Assembly: GCF_036697405.1 (NCBI RefSeq) | Contig: NZ_JBAHWA010000003.1 | Coordinates: forward strand, 124,001-188,000 | Length of the DNA: 64,000 nt | Direction: 5' to 3' | Source of the DNA: Lysobacter sp036697405 | Lineage (GTDB): Bacteria; Pseudomonadota; Gammaproteobacteria; Xanthomonadales; Xanthomonadaceae | Shown: positions 34,806-42,968 of the stretch, piece after piece | Layout of the letters: the number at the start of each line of letters is the position of its first letter | How positions within the stretch are numbered: position 1 is the first letter of the stretch | Notes under the pieces: generated by a model | Told to the model about the DNA's origin: nothing | Seen by the model: only the letters and a program-made list of their open reading frames with translations | Database searches by the model: none | Position numbers and translations under genes: made by a program

Positions 34806-35945
34806 TCAGCGCAGCCGCGCGATCACCGGCGCGACTTGCTCCTCGCGCCCCAGCGCACGGCCCACGCGCTCCAACGCCGCCGCGAGATCCCGCGCATCGT
34901 CGGCGCGCAGCGTGGCATGACCGACCTTGCGCCCCGCGCGCGAGGATTTGCCGTAGTCGTGCCAATGGCCGCCGGCTTCGCCGAGCATGGCCGTCGCATC
35001 GGGCATCTCGCCGATCCAGTTGAGCATGCAGGCCTGGCCGAGCATGCGCGTGTCGCCCAGCGGCAGGCCGAGCACGGCACGCAGGTGGTTCTGGAACTGC
35101 GAGGTCTCGCTGCCTTCGATGGTCCAATGGCCGGAGTTGTGCACGCGCGGCGCGAGTTCGTTGGCCAGCAGTTGGCCGCCGCGGCAGAACAGCTCCAGCG
35201 CGAACACGCCGACGTAGTCCAGGGCTTCGGCGAGCTTGCGCGCGTAGCCGTGCGCGGTGGCCGCGAGCGCCGCGTCCGCCTGCGCGGGCGCGAGACTGGC
35301 CGAGAGCACGCCGTCGACGTGCCAGTTCTCGGTGAGCGGCCAGGCCCGGAACTCGCCGTCGCGGCCGCGCACGGCGACCACCGACAGTTCGCGCTCGAAG
35401 CGCACGAAGCCTTCCAGGATCAGCCCCACCGTCGCCGCCTGCGCGCCCAGGGCGGCCCAGGCGGCTTCGGCGTCGGCCGGCGTCTTGATGCGGAACTGGC
35501 CCTTGCCGTCGTAGCCCAGGCGGCGAGTCTTGAGGATGCAGGGCGTGCCGATCGCGGCGATCGCCGCGTCCAGCGCGGCGCGGCTGGCGACGTCGGCGAA
35601 CTCGGGCACCGGAATGCCGAGTTCGCGGAACAGGGTCTTCTCGGCCAGGCGGTCCTGGGCCACGGCCAGCGCGCGCGGGCTCGGGAACACCGGCACGCGT
35701 TCGGCCAGCCACTGCCCGGACTCGGCCGGGACGTTCTCGAAATCGAAGGTGGCCACGTCGATCTTGGACGCGAACTCGGCCAGCGCGGCCTGATCGGTGT
35801 AGTCGCCCACCACCATCGGCGCGAACTGACCGGCGCAGGCGTCGTCGGCGCTGTCCATGACCAGGAAGCGCAGACCCAGCGGCGCGCCGGACAGAGCGAG
35901 CATGCGGGCGAGCTGCCCGCCGCCGAGGATGCCGACCGTGGTCAT
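34806..35945 (-). CDS. purK: 5-(carboxyamino)imidazole ribonucleotide synthase
   Basis: 379 aa. ATP-grasp enzyme that carboxylates AIR with bicarbonate to N5-CAIR in purine synthesis. The N-terminus MTTVGILGGGQLARMLALSGAPLG is the family signature; later motifs are CILKTRRLGYDGKGQFRI, FVRFERELSVV and ELAPRVHNSGHWTIEGSETSQFQNHLRA. The ATG at 35945 overlaps the purE stop (ATGA), so PurE and PurK are translationally coupled and act in sequence. Confidence 0.96.
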   Translation of the reverse strand: MTTVGILGGGQLARMLALSGAPLGLRFLVMDSADDACAGQFAPMVVGDYTDQAALAEFASKIDVATFDFENVPAESGQWLAERVPVFPSPRALAVAQDRLAEKTLFRELGIPVPEFADVASRAALDAAIAAIGTPCILKTRRLGYDGKGQFRIKTPADAEAAWAALGAQAATVGLILEGFVRFERELSVVAVRGRDGEFRAWPLTENWHVDGVLSASLAPAQADAALAATAHGYARKLAEALDYVGVFALELFCRGGQLLANELAPRVHNSGHWTIEGSETSQFQNHLRAVLGLPLGDTRMLGQACMLNWIGEMPDATAMLGEAGGHWHDYGKSSRAGRKVGHATLRADDARDLAAALERVGRALGREEQVAPVIARLR

Positions 35946-36472
35946 TTGCGCGGATCGTCGTTGGCGAGCACGTCGTCGGTCTGCTTGGCGCGGAACGCGC
36001 TCAGGGCCTGACCGATCGCGGCGTGCTCCGGCGCCAGCAGCGCGGCCGCGAACAGCGCGGCGTTGGCGGCGCCGGCGTTGCCGATGGCGAAGGTGGCCAC
36101 CGGGATGCCGGCCGGCATCTGCACGATCGACAGCAGCGAATCCATGCCATTGAGGGCCTTGGACTGCACCGGCACGCCCAGCACCGGCACCGCGGTCTTG
36201 GACGCCAGCATGCCCGGCAGGTGGGCGGCGCCGCCGGCGCCGGCGATGATCGCGCGCAGGCCGCGCGCGGCCGCGGTGTCGGCGTATTCGAACAGCACGT
36301 CCGGGGTGCGGTGCGCCGAGACCACGCGCACCTCGTACGGCACGCCCAGGGCCTCGAGCTTGGCGGCGGCGTGCTGCATGGTCTCCCAGTCGGAGCGCGA
36401 GCCCATGACGATGCCGACCAGCGGCGGTGCGGCGGAAGCGGGCGTGGGATCGGGCGAACCGGGTGCGGACAT
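35942..36472 (-). CDS. purE: N5-carboxyaminoimidazole ribonucleotide mutase
   Basis: 176 aa. Converts N5-CAIR to CAIR. The phosphate-binding loop VGIVMGSRSDWETM, the SAHRTPD active-site motif and IAGAGGAAHLPGMLAS are all intact. The ATG at 36472 follows AAGGCCCGACC; the first 15 residues are a Pro/Ala-rich extension before the core. Leads the purE-purK operon, divergent from the YcaR gene. Confidence 0.95.
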   Translation of the reverse strand: MSAPGSPDPTPASAAPPLVGIVMGSRSDWETMQHAAAKLEALGVPYEVRVVSAHRTPDVLFEYADTAAARGLRAIIAGAGGAAHLPGMLASKTAVPVLGVPVQSKALNGMDSLLSIVQMPAGIPVATFAIGNAGAANAALFAAALLAPEHAAIGQALSAFRAKQTDDVLANDDPRK

Positions 36473-36536
36473 TGGTCGGGCCTTGGCGCAAAGACGTATT
36501 CTAACGCCCTGTCCCGTCGTATCGGCATCGCACCGT

Positions 36537-36806
36537 ATGGATCGTAAACTGTTGGACCTGCTCGTCTGCCCGCTCACCCGCCAGCCCCTGCTGCCCCTGG
36601 ACAACCGCGGCCTGCAGGCGCTGAACGCCGCGATCGCGGCCGGCGGCGTGGTCCGCGGCGACGGCAGTGCGCAAACCCAGGCGCTGCGCGAGGGCCTGAT
36701 CACGCGCGACCGCAAAACCGTCTACCGCATCGACGACGGCATCCCGGTACTGCTGACCGAAGAAGCCATCGCCACCGCCCAGCTCGACGGCTTCCCCTCG
36801 GCATGA
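36537..36806 (+). CDS. YcaR/Trm112-family small zinc-ribbon-like protein
   Basis: 89 aa. MDRKLLDLLVCPLTRQPL is the start of UPF0434/Trm112-type proteins, with only one Cys of the first CPxC pair kept. The C-terminal YRIDDGIPVLLTEEA matches the family. These proteins often accompany other enzymes as small partners; no proven role here. The stop overlaps the nadC start (ATGA), so it is coupled to nadC. Confidence 0.88.
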   Translation: MDRKLLDLLVCPLTRQPLLPLDNRGLQALNAAIAAGGVVRGDGSAQTQALREGLITRDRKTVYRIDDGIPVLLTEEAIATAQLDGFPSA

Positions 36807-37678
36807 GCGCGCCTTTCGCGCCGCCGCCGGCCGAGCAGGTCGAGGCCGACGTCGCCCAGGCCCTGGCCGAGGACCTCGGCAGCGGCGACGTCACCGCCGC
36901 CCTGCTGCCGGACGTGGCCGACAGCGCCTACCTGCTGTGCAAGGAGCCGGCGGTGGTCTGCGGCCGGCCCTGGTTCGACGCCTGCCATCGCGCCCTGGAC
37001 CCGGACGTGCGCATCGACTGGCGCGTGGCCGAGGGCGACCGCGTCGCCGCCGGCACCGTGCTGGCCACCCTGCAGGGCCGCGCGCGCGCCCTGGTCAGCG
37101 CCGAGCGCGCCTCGCTGAATTTCATGCAGACCCTGTCGGGCACGGCCACGGTCACCGCGGCCTACGTCGAGGCCGTGCGCGGCACCCGCGCCAAGATCCT
37201 CGATACCCGCAAGACCCTGCCCGGCCTGCGCCTGGCGCAGAAGTACGCGGTGCGCGTGGGCGGCGGCGTGAACCACCGCATCGGCCTGTACGACACGGTG
37301 ATGCTGAAGGAAAACCACGTGCGCGCCGCCGGCTCGCTGAGCGCGGCGATCCAGGCCGCGCGCGCCATGCACCCGGGCCTGCCGCTGATCGTCGAGGTCG
37401 AATCGATCGCGCAATTGCACGAGGCCCTGGCGCAAGGCTGCGACCGCATCCTGATCGACGACTTCGACGCCGCCACCCGCCGCGAGGCGGTGCGGATCGC
37501 GTCCGGCGCGCCCTATCTGGGCAGGATTCCGCTGGAAGTCTCCGGCGGCGTCGACCTGGCCGGCCTGCGCGCGATCGCCGAGGACGGCGTCGACTGCATC
37601 TCGATCGGCGGCCTGACCAAGCACGTGCGCGCGATCGATCTGTCGCTGAAGCTGGGCCCGCCGCCGGGCCAGGCCTGA
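36803..37678 (+). CDS. nadC: Nicotinate-nucleotide pyrophosphorylase (carboxylating)
   Basis: 291 aa. Makes nicotinate mononucleotide from quinolinate and PRPP in de novo NAD synthesis. Seen: AEDLGSGDVTAAL near the N-terminus, ERASLNFMQTLSGTAT, the PRPP/quinolinate residues in ILDTRKTLPGLRLAQKYAVRVGGGVNHR, and EVSGGVDLAGLRAIAEDGVDCISIGGLTKH near the C-terminus. Length and motifs are complete. Coupled to the YcaR gene. Confidence 0.96.
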   Translation: MSAPFAPPPAEQVEADVAQALAEDLGSGDVTAALLPDVADSAYLLCKEPAVVCGRPWFDACHRALDPDVRIDWRVAEGDRVAAGTVLATLQGRARALVSAERASLNFMQTLSGTATVTAAYVEAVRGTRAKILDTRKTLPGLRLAQKYAVRVGGGVNHRIGLYDTVMLKENHVRAAGSLSAAIQAARAMHPGLPLIVEVESIAQLHEALAQGCDRILIDDFDAATRREAVRIASGAPYLGRIPLEVSGGVDLAGLRAIAEDGVDCISIGGLTKHVRAIDLSLKLGPPPGQA

Positions 37679-37688
37679 GGTTCTGGGG

Positions 37689-37780
37689 CAGGAGCGGCGT
37701 GAGCCGCGACCGTCTTCCATCGCCCACCGCGTCATCGCCGCGACTGCGGTGAGGCGGTCGCGGCTTACGCCGCTCCTACA
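37689..37780. repeat. REP pair in inverted orientation (REPIN-like)
   Basis: CAGGAGCGGCGTGAGCCGCGAC (37689-37710) faces GGTCGCGGCTTACGCCGCTCC (inside 37755-37780), the typical paired arrangement of xanthomonad/pseudomonad REP elements just after a gene (nadC). Related copies are at 39127-39440 and 61938-62104. Confidence 0.8.
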
Positions 37781-37814
37781 CGAGGCAGCGGCAGTCGTGC
37801 GTCAGCCGCCCCTC

Positions 37815-37845
37815 GTAGGATGCGGCGAGCGCAGCGAACCGCATC
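37815..37845. repeat. GTAGGATGCGG..CCGCATC repeat, copy 2
   Basis: Same ends as the repeat at 34723-34755, with centre CGAGCGCAGCGAA. It lies 19 bp before the FHA gene stop. Confidence 0.65.
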
Positions 37846-37863
37846 GCCGTGTACGACCCGCGC

Positions 37864-38661
37864 TCAACGCAACAGCACGAACCCCGTCAGCGCCGCCAGC
37901 ACCACGCCGGCCAGCGCGGCCCAATGCCAGGACGGCCGCCCCAGCTTGACCGGGGCGGTGGCCGGCGCGGGCGCGCCTTCGGCCGCAGGCGCTTCCTGCA
38001 GGGAACCGGTCAGGCGGAAACGCAGCTGATCGAAACCGATCTCGTCGCCGACCTGGGCGATCGCGCGCAGCACGCGCTTGCCGTTGACCGTGGTGCCGTT
38101 GGTCGAGCCCAGGTCCTCGATCTGCAGACCGTCGTGGGTCGGGATCAGGCGCGCGTGCTGGCGCGACAGGCCGGCCTGGTCCAGTTGCAGCGCGCAGTCG
38201 GACGAGCGCCCGACGACGGTCGCGGCCAGCAAGGGGAAGCTGCGCCCGAACAGGTCGCCCGAGACTCCGCGCAACACATAGCGCGGCAGCACCGGCCGCA
38301 CCGCGGTCACGCCGGGATCGTCGTTGGCCGAAGGCGGCAGCGCGCCGGACACACCGCCCTGGTGGCGCACGGCCGAGGGCCCGATCGCGGCCAGGCGCGC
38401 GCGCACTTCGTCGAAGCTGACGTCGTCGCCGGGCCGCAACGCGATCAGGCCGGCCGCGACCTGGCGGCCGTTGACGCGCACCTGGGCGCCGGGCGGCACG
38501 TCCAGCATCACGCCCTGCGCGCTCACGTGCAGCTGGCAGTGCTGGGGCATGACCCCGGGGCGGTCGAGCACGATGGTGGATTCGGGGTCGGAGCCGACCC
38601 GGTTGACGCCGTGGCCCAGCAATACCTGCGGATGCTCGCCGTCCGGAAAGACCAGTTTCAT
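37864..38661 (-). CDS. Double FHA-domain membrane-anchored protein
   Basis: 265 aa from the ATG at 38661. Two FHA-like domains: the first (about 1-95) has NRVGSDPESTIVLDRPGVMPQHCQLHV, the second (about 130-215) a more canonical VVGRSSDCALQLDQAGLSRQHARLI and EDLGSTNGTTVNGKRV. A Pro/Ala linker and one C-terminal membrane helix (WAALAGVVLAALTGFVLL) follow. FHA domains bind phosphothreonine, so it probably reads Ser/Thr kinase signalling at the inner membrane. No kinase or phosphatase is adjacent, so the partner is unknown. Confidence 0.85.
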   Translation of the reverse strand: MKLVFPDGEHPQVLLGHGVNRVGSDPESTIVLDRPGVMPQHCQLHVSAQGVMLDVPPGAQVRVNGRQVAAGLIALRPGDDVSFDEVRARLAAIGPSAVRHQGGVSGALPPSANDDPGVTAVRPVLPRYVLRGVSGDLFGRSFPLLAATVVGRSSDCALQLDQAGLSRQHARLIPTHDGLQIEDLGSTNGTTVNGKRVLRAIAQVGDEIGFDQLRFRLTGSLQEAPAAEGAPAPATAPVKLGRPSWHWAALAGVVLAALTGFVLLR

Positions 38662-38742
38662 AGAGTTTGCGTTTTCCCCTGATGCGCGACAGCGTAGGGC
38701 ATAACCCTTGCGAGTTGCGCATACCGAGGCCACATTAAAAGC

Positions 38743-39066
38743 ATGCCTACTTTGATTCTGTTAATGATCCTGGGCGCCGCCGGGTTCTCGTTCTGGAGCG
38801 CCGGCCGCGCCGCCGCCGAGCGCGCCGAGGCCCTGGGCCGCGACGCCTGCAAGGCCGCCGGCGTGCAGTGGCTGGACCAGAGCGTGCACGCGACCGGGAT
38901 GCGCCTGTGCCGGCACGACAACGGCTGGCTGGGGCTGGAGCGGACCTTCCGCTTCGACTACTCGCTGGACGGCGAGGACCGCCATATCGGCCGCATGGTG
39001 CTGCGCGGCGAGCGCCTGATCGCGTTCAGCGGGCCGGTGATGCGAGAGCCGACGCAGTTGCACTGA
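38743..39066 (+). CDS. DUF3301 membrane-anchored protein
   Basis: 107 aa. An N-terminal membrane helix (TLILLMILGAAGFSFWSAGR) is followed by ACKAAGVQWLDQSVHATGMRLCRHDNGWLGLERTFRFDYSLDG, which is the DUF3301 pattern. Function unknown; in related bacteria it is a small inner membrane protein. Divergent from the FHA gene. Confidence 0.85.
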   Translation: MPTLILLMILGAAGFSFWSAGRAAAERAEALGRDACKAAGVQWLDQSVHATGMRLCRHDNGWLGLERTFRFDYSLDGEDRHIGRMVLRGERLIAFSGPVMREPTQLH

Positions 39067-39126
39067 AGGGTGTTCGCCTTCGGAGCAGGTTCCCCGCTTT
39101 GCCCCGCCGCGGCTTGCGCTCTTTCT

Positions 39127-39153
39127 GTGGGAGCGGCGTAAGCCGCGATCGCG
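39127..39153. repeat. REP element facing the 77-bp array
   Basis: GTGGGAGCGGCGTAAGCCGCGATCGCG lies in the orientation opposite to the copies inside the tandem array that follows, so the first pair forms a REPIN-like inverted arrangement. Confidence 0.75.
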
Positions 39154-39165
39154 AAACTTCAGTTG

Positions 39166-39440
39166 CGGCGCCGATCCCTTGGCGCGATCGCGGCTTACGC
39201 CGCTCCCACAGGAAGCCGTGGTGACGTGGGAAGCTGGGCTGGCGGCGCCGATCCCTTGGCGCGATCGCGGCTTACGCCGCTCCCACAGGAAGCCGTGGTG
39301 ACGCGGGAAGCTGGGCTGACGGCGCCGATCCCTTGGCGCGATCGCGGCTTACGCCGCTCCCACAGGAAGCCATGGTGACGCGGGAAGCTGGGCTGGCGAC
39401 GCCGATCCGCTGGCGTGGCGCGGCTTGCGCCGCCCCTACC
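39166..39440. repeat. 77-bp tandem array of REP-containing units
   Basis: The unit beginning CGGCGCCGATCCCTTGGCG starts at 39166, 39243 and 39320, and a degenerate unit at 39397: an exact 77-bp period. Each carries GCGATCGCGGCTTACGCCGC TCCCAC followed by AGGAAGCCGTGGTGACG and GGGAAGCTGGGCTG. Copies differ at only a few bases, so the expansion is recent. It fills the space between the DUF3301 and sspB genes; no gene is supported inside it. Confidence 0.9.
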
Positions 39441-39461
39441 CCGCGACTAAACGCGGTGGGC

Positions 39462-39965
39462 TTACTTCACGACCCGCAGGTGGCCGCCGCGGCGCGGCGT
39501 GGGGGTGTGGGGGCCGTCGTCGTCGCCGTCGGGCAGCGGTTCGCTGGGCACCGCGGCCAGGGGCGCCGGGGCCGGCGACGTGGGCTCGTCGAAATCCTCG
39601 GCCGGGTCGTCGTGGCCGCCTTCGTTGGTGGTGGCCTCGTCCGGCAGAGCCATGCCCTGGCCGGTCTCGCGGGCGTAGATCGCCAACACCGCGCCCACCG
39701 GCACCGACACCGGATGGCTGACGCCGCCGAAGCGGGCGCTAAAGCGGATGGTGTCGTTGCCCATTTCCAGGCGCGAGACCGCGCGCTCGGCCACGTTGAG
39801 CACGATCTTGCCGTCCTTCACCGCGTGGGTCGGAACCTGGACCATCGGCCGGGTCGCATCGACCAGCAGGTGCGGGGTCATGCCGTTGTCGGCGATCCAC
39901 TCGTACAGCGCCCGCAGCAGGTACGGGCGGTGGCTGGTCATGCTGGGGGCGTTCTCATCGCTCAT
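39462..39965 (-). CDS. sspB: ClpXP protease specificity-enhancing factor SspB
   Basis: 167 aa. SspB tethers ssrA-tagged and other substrates to ClpXP. The substrate-binding domain is clear: RPYLLRALYEWIADNGMTPHLLVD, VQVPTHAVKDGKIVLNVAERAV and the IRFSARFGG strand. An acidic, Pro-rich linker leads to a C-terminal RGGHLRVVK, the ClpX-binding (XB) motif. It lies 87 bp after sspA in the usual order. Confidence 0.95.
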   Translation of the reverse strand: MSDENAPSMTSHRPYLLRALYEWIADNGMTPHLLVDATRPMVQVPTHAVKDGKIVLNVAERAVSRLEMGNDTIRFSARFGGVSHPVSVPVGAVLAIYARETGQGMALPDEATTNEGGHDDPAEDFDEPTSPAPAPLAAVPSEPLPDGDDDGPHTPTPRRGGHLRVVK

Positions 39966-40052
39966 GCCCGCCAGTTTAGCGCCTGGCCGGTGGTCCCGAC
40001 GTGCCTGTCGTCCGCGATCCGGCGACCGCCGGACCGCGTCGGGCGACGAGCG

Positions 40053-40688
40053 TCAGGCCGGCATGTCGCGCAGCTTGCGTTCCTGGTCGGTCAGGCTGCG
40101 GGTGAAGCCCGGATTGCGGAAGATCCGGTTGCCGTAGTCCTCGATCGCCTTGCCGTCCTTGGGCAGCGGCACGCCCAGCGATTCCAGGCGCCAGATGATC
40201 GGCGCCATGGCGCAATCGGCCAGGCTCATTTCCGGGTTCAGGAAGAACTTGCTGGCCTTGAACAGCGGCACCGACGCGGTCAGCAGTTCCTTCAGGCGCT
40301 TGCGCGCGGCCTCGGCCTGGGCCTTGTTGCCGAGCTGGATGGCCTGCACCTGCGGCACCCAATCGTGCTCCAGGCGCAGCGTCGCCAGGCGCAGGCGCGC
40401 GCGCGACAGCGGATCGACCGGCATCAGCGGCGGATGCGGGTAGCGCTCGTCCAGGTATTCGCTGACCACGCTGGCCGCGTACAGGACCAGGTCGCGCTCG
40501 ACCAGGGTCGGCACCGAGTGGTAGGGGTTGAGATCGACCAGGTCTTCGGGCGGGTTCTGCGGATCCACCGGAATCAGGTCGTAGGTGACGCCCTTGGCGG
40601 CCAACACCAGGCGCACGCGATGACACAGCACGCAGTCGGTGGAGGAAAACAGGGTCAGGGCATTACGCATACGTGGACTCGCCGCCAT
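40053..40688 (-). CDS. sspA: Stringent starvation protein A
   Basis: 211 aa from the ATG at 40688, chosen because GGAGAGG is 6 nt before it (a second ATG is 3 nt upstream). A GST-fold protein that binds RNA polymerase and supports stress survival. It has NPPEDLVDLNPYHSVPTLVERDLVLYAASVVSEYLDERYPHPPLMPVDPL, the SspA signature including PHPP. Unlike E. coli SspA, the first strand carries a CxxC (STDCVLCHRVRLVL), as in glutaredoxins. Upstream lies petC with its terminator, so sspA-sspB have their own transcript. Confidence 0.95.
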   Translation of the reverse strand: MAASPRMRNALTLFSSTDCVLCHRVRLVLAAKGVTYDLIPVDPQNPPEDLVDLNPYHSVPTLVERDLVLYAASVVSEYLDERYPHPPLMPVDPLSRARLRLATLRLEHDWVPQVQAIQLGNKAQAEAARKRLKELLTASVPLFKASKFFLNPEMSLADCAMAPIIWRLESLGVPLPKDGKAIEDYGNRIFRNPGFTRSLTDQERKLRDMPA

Positions 40689-40820
40689 CATCGACCTCTC
40701 CAGCAACCGGAATCCGCCGGTCGCAAGACGCCCCCCACCCCGTGTGGGCGGTCGTCACGGTCCCCGAGCGTATGCGGTTTCCCCCCTTCAGCGAAAGGCT
40801 CCGGCATCCCGGCCGGCCTT

Positions 40821-40853
40821 ACGAAGAAGGCCCGCGCATTGCTGCGCGGGCCG
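40821..40853 (-). terminator. Terminator of petABC
   Basis: GGCCCGCGCA (40829-40838) pairs with TGCGCGGGCC (40843-40852), followed on the minus strand by TTCTTCG. It starts 15 bp past the petC stop. Confidence 0.7.
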
Positions 40854-40867
40854 TTCGGGGAAATCGC

Positions 40868-41713
40868 TTAGTGCTCGACGTCTCGCCAGTACTCGCTCTT
40901 GAGCAGGTAGGCCAGGAAGGTGAACACCGCCAGGAACAGGATCACCCAAACGCCGAGACTTTCGCGCTTGAGGGCGGCCGGTTCGCCGGCGTACTCGAGG
41001 AATGCGGTGATATCGCGCACCGACTGGTTGAACTGCTCCGGCTCGAGGGTGCCGGCGGCGCCGGCCTCGAACTTGGTGAAGCACTTGCCGTCGATTTCGC
41101 TGGTGCCGTGCGGGCACTCCATGATCGGCTTGCCCTTGTCGTCCTTCTTTTCGCCGAACAGGCCGTGCGCCGGCTCCTTGTCGGTGAACTTGGGAGTCTG
41201 GGTGCCCTGCATCTGCCACAGCGGATTGGGCATCGAGGCGTTCGGGAACAGGGCGTTGTTCCAGCCCAGCGGACGCGCCTCGTCCAGGTAGAAGGACTTG
41301 AGGTAGGTGTAGATCCAATCGCTGCCGCGCACGCGCGAAATCACGCTCAGGTCCGGCGGCATCTTGCCGAACCACTGGTTGGCGTGCTCCGGGGTCAGGC
41401 TGACCTGGATCTGCTCGCCGAACTTGGCGCCGGTGAAGTTGAGGTTGTTCATCACCTCGTCTTCGGTCAGGCCCAGGTCCTCGGCGAGGCGCGAGTAACG
41501 CAGGTACTTGAGCGAGTGGCAGCCCGAGCAGTAGTTCATGTACAGCTGGGCGCCGCGCTGCAGCGACGCGCGGTCGCCCAGGTCGGTGCCCGCCTGCATC
41601 AGGTTGCCGCCGCCGGACGCGAAGGCGGTAACCGACACGAGCATGCCGGCGGCGAAAGTGGCGAGCTTCTTCACGATGCGGTTCTTCATCAGAGGCTGGC
41701 TGGTCTTAGTCAT
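40868..41713 (-). CDS. petC: Cytochrome c1, bc1 complex subunit
   Basis: 281 aa with a signal peptide (MKNRIVKKLATFAAGMLVSVTAFA inside the N-terminus), the haem c site CSGCH at 62-66, a candidate axial Met in FPNASMPNP, and a C-terminal membrane anchor (GVWVILFLAVFTFLAYLLKSEYW). It passes electrons from the Rieske protein to soluble cytochrome c. The start at 41713 overlaps the petB stop by 8 bases; an ATG 8 codons later (41689) is an alternative. Third gene of the operon. Confidence 0.95.
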   Translation of the reverse strand: MTKTSQPLMKNRIVKKLATFAAGMLVSVTAFASGGGNLMQAGTDLGDRASLQRGAQLYMNYCSGCHSLKYLRYSRLAEDLGLTEDEVMNNLNFTGAKFGEQIQVSLTPEHANQWFGKMPPDLSVISRVRGSDWIYTYLKSFYLDEARPLGWNNALFPNASMPNPLWQMQGTQTPKFTDKEPAHGLFGEKKDDKGKPIMECPHGTSEIDGKCFTKFEAGAAGTLEPEQFNQSVRDITAFLEYAGEPAALKRESLGVWVILFLAVFTFLAYLLKSEYWRDVEH

Positions 41714-42965
41714 GCATCGTCACCCGTTCCGGAACCGGCTTGGTCTTGTCGAGCTTGGTCCACAGCGGCATGGTGATGAAGAAAGCGAAGTACAGGAAGG
41801 TCAGCACGCGGCCGATATCGGTCTCGACCGGATCGGTACCCGGACCGGCGCCGATCTTGCCCAGCCAAACGAAGCTCAGCGCGAACACGCCCAGCAGCAC
41901 CTTGGACAGCAGGCCGCGGTAGCGGTAGGACTTGACCTTGGCGCGGTCCAGCCACGGCACCAGGAACAGGATCGCGATCGCGCCGAACATCACCAGCACG
42001 CCCGACAGCTTGTGCGGGATCACGCGCAGCATCGCGTAGTAAGGCGTGTAGTACCACACCGGCTTGATGTGTTCCGGCGTCACCAGGCGGTTGGCCTCGG
42101 TGAAGTTGTCGTGTTCCAGGAACCAGCCGCCGAACGCCGGCGCGAAGAAGATGATGAACGCGGCGATGATCAGGAAGAAGCCGACGCCCACCAGGTCCTT
42201 GACCGTGTAGTACGGGTGGAACGGGATGCCGTCCTTGGGCTTGTTCGCGTCCCAACGGTTGCCCTTCGGACCCTTCTTGATGTCGACGCCGTCGGGGTTG
42301 TTGGACCCGACCTCGTGCAGCGCGCCCAGGTGCAGCACGACCAGCAGCAGCAGCACCAGCGGCAGCGCGATCACGTGCAGGGCGAAGAAGCGGTTGAGGG
42401 TGGCGTCGCCGGGCAGGTAGTCGCCCATGATCCACTCGGTCAGGCCGTTGCCGATCACCGGGATCGCGCCGAACAACGAGATGATCACCTTGGCGCCCCA
42501 GAACGACATCTGGCCCCAGGGCAGCACGTAGCCCATGAAGGCTTCGGCCATCAGCACCAGGTAGATCAGCATGCCCAGGATCCACACCAGCTCGCGCGGC
42601 TTCTGGTAGGAGCCGTACAGCAGGCCGCGGAACATGTGCAGGTAGACGACGATGAAGAACAGCGAGGCGCCGGTGCTGTGCATGTAGCGGATCAGCCAGC
42701 CCCACTCCACGTCGCGCATGATGTATTCGACCGACGAGAACGCTTCGGCCGCGGACGGCTTGAAGTGCATCGTCAGGAAGATGCCGGTCAGGATCTGGTT
42801 GACCAGCACCAGCAGCGCCAGCGAACCGAAGTAGTACCAGACGTTGAAATTCTTCGGCGCGTAGTACTCGGTCATGTGCTTGCGGTAGACCGGCATCATG
42901 CCGGGGGCGCGCGCGTTGACCCAGTCCCAGACGCCGTTGGCGGTGCGGGTAATGATGTTGGACAT
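41706..42965 (-). CDS. petB: Cytochrome b of the bc1 complex
   Basis: 419 aa with eight predicted membrane helices. Haem-ligand His pairs are seen in YMHSTGASLFFIVVYLHMFRGLLYGSY and NRFFALHVIALPLVLLLLVVLHLGALH. The quinol-oxidation site motif PEHIKPVWYYTPYYAML contains the PExx (Qo) signature. LPWGQMSFWGAKVI is also conserved. Sits 3 bp after petA and overlaps petC, matching the stoichiometric assembly of the complex. Confidence 0.97.
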   Translation of the reverse strand: MSNIITRTANGVWDWVNARAPGMMPVYRKHMTEYYAPKNFNVWYYFGSLALLVLVNQILTGIFLTMHFKPSAAEAFSSVEYIMRDVEWGWLIRYMHSTGASLFFIVVYLHMFRGLLYGSYQKPRELVWILGMLIYLVLMAEAFMGYVLPWGQMSFWGAKVIISLFGAIPVIGNGLTEWIMGDYLPGDATLNRFFALHVIALPLVLLLLVVLHLGALHEVGSNNPDGVDIKKGPKGNRWDANKPKDGIPFHPYYTVKDLVGVGFFLIIAAFIIFFAPAFGGWFLEHDNFTEANRLVTPEHIKPVWYYTPYYAMLRVIPHKLSGVLVMFGAIAILFLVPWLDRAKVKSYRYRGLLSKVLLGVFALSFVWLGKIGAGPGTDPVETDIGRVLTFLYFAFFITMPLWTKLDKTKPVPERVTMHD

Positions 42966-42968
42966 GAC

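Noticed and set aside
39166..39440. CRISPR array
   Set aside because: The 77-bp units are whole-unit repeats without unique spacers, and no cas genes are near.
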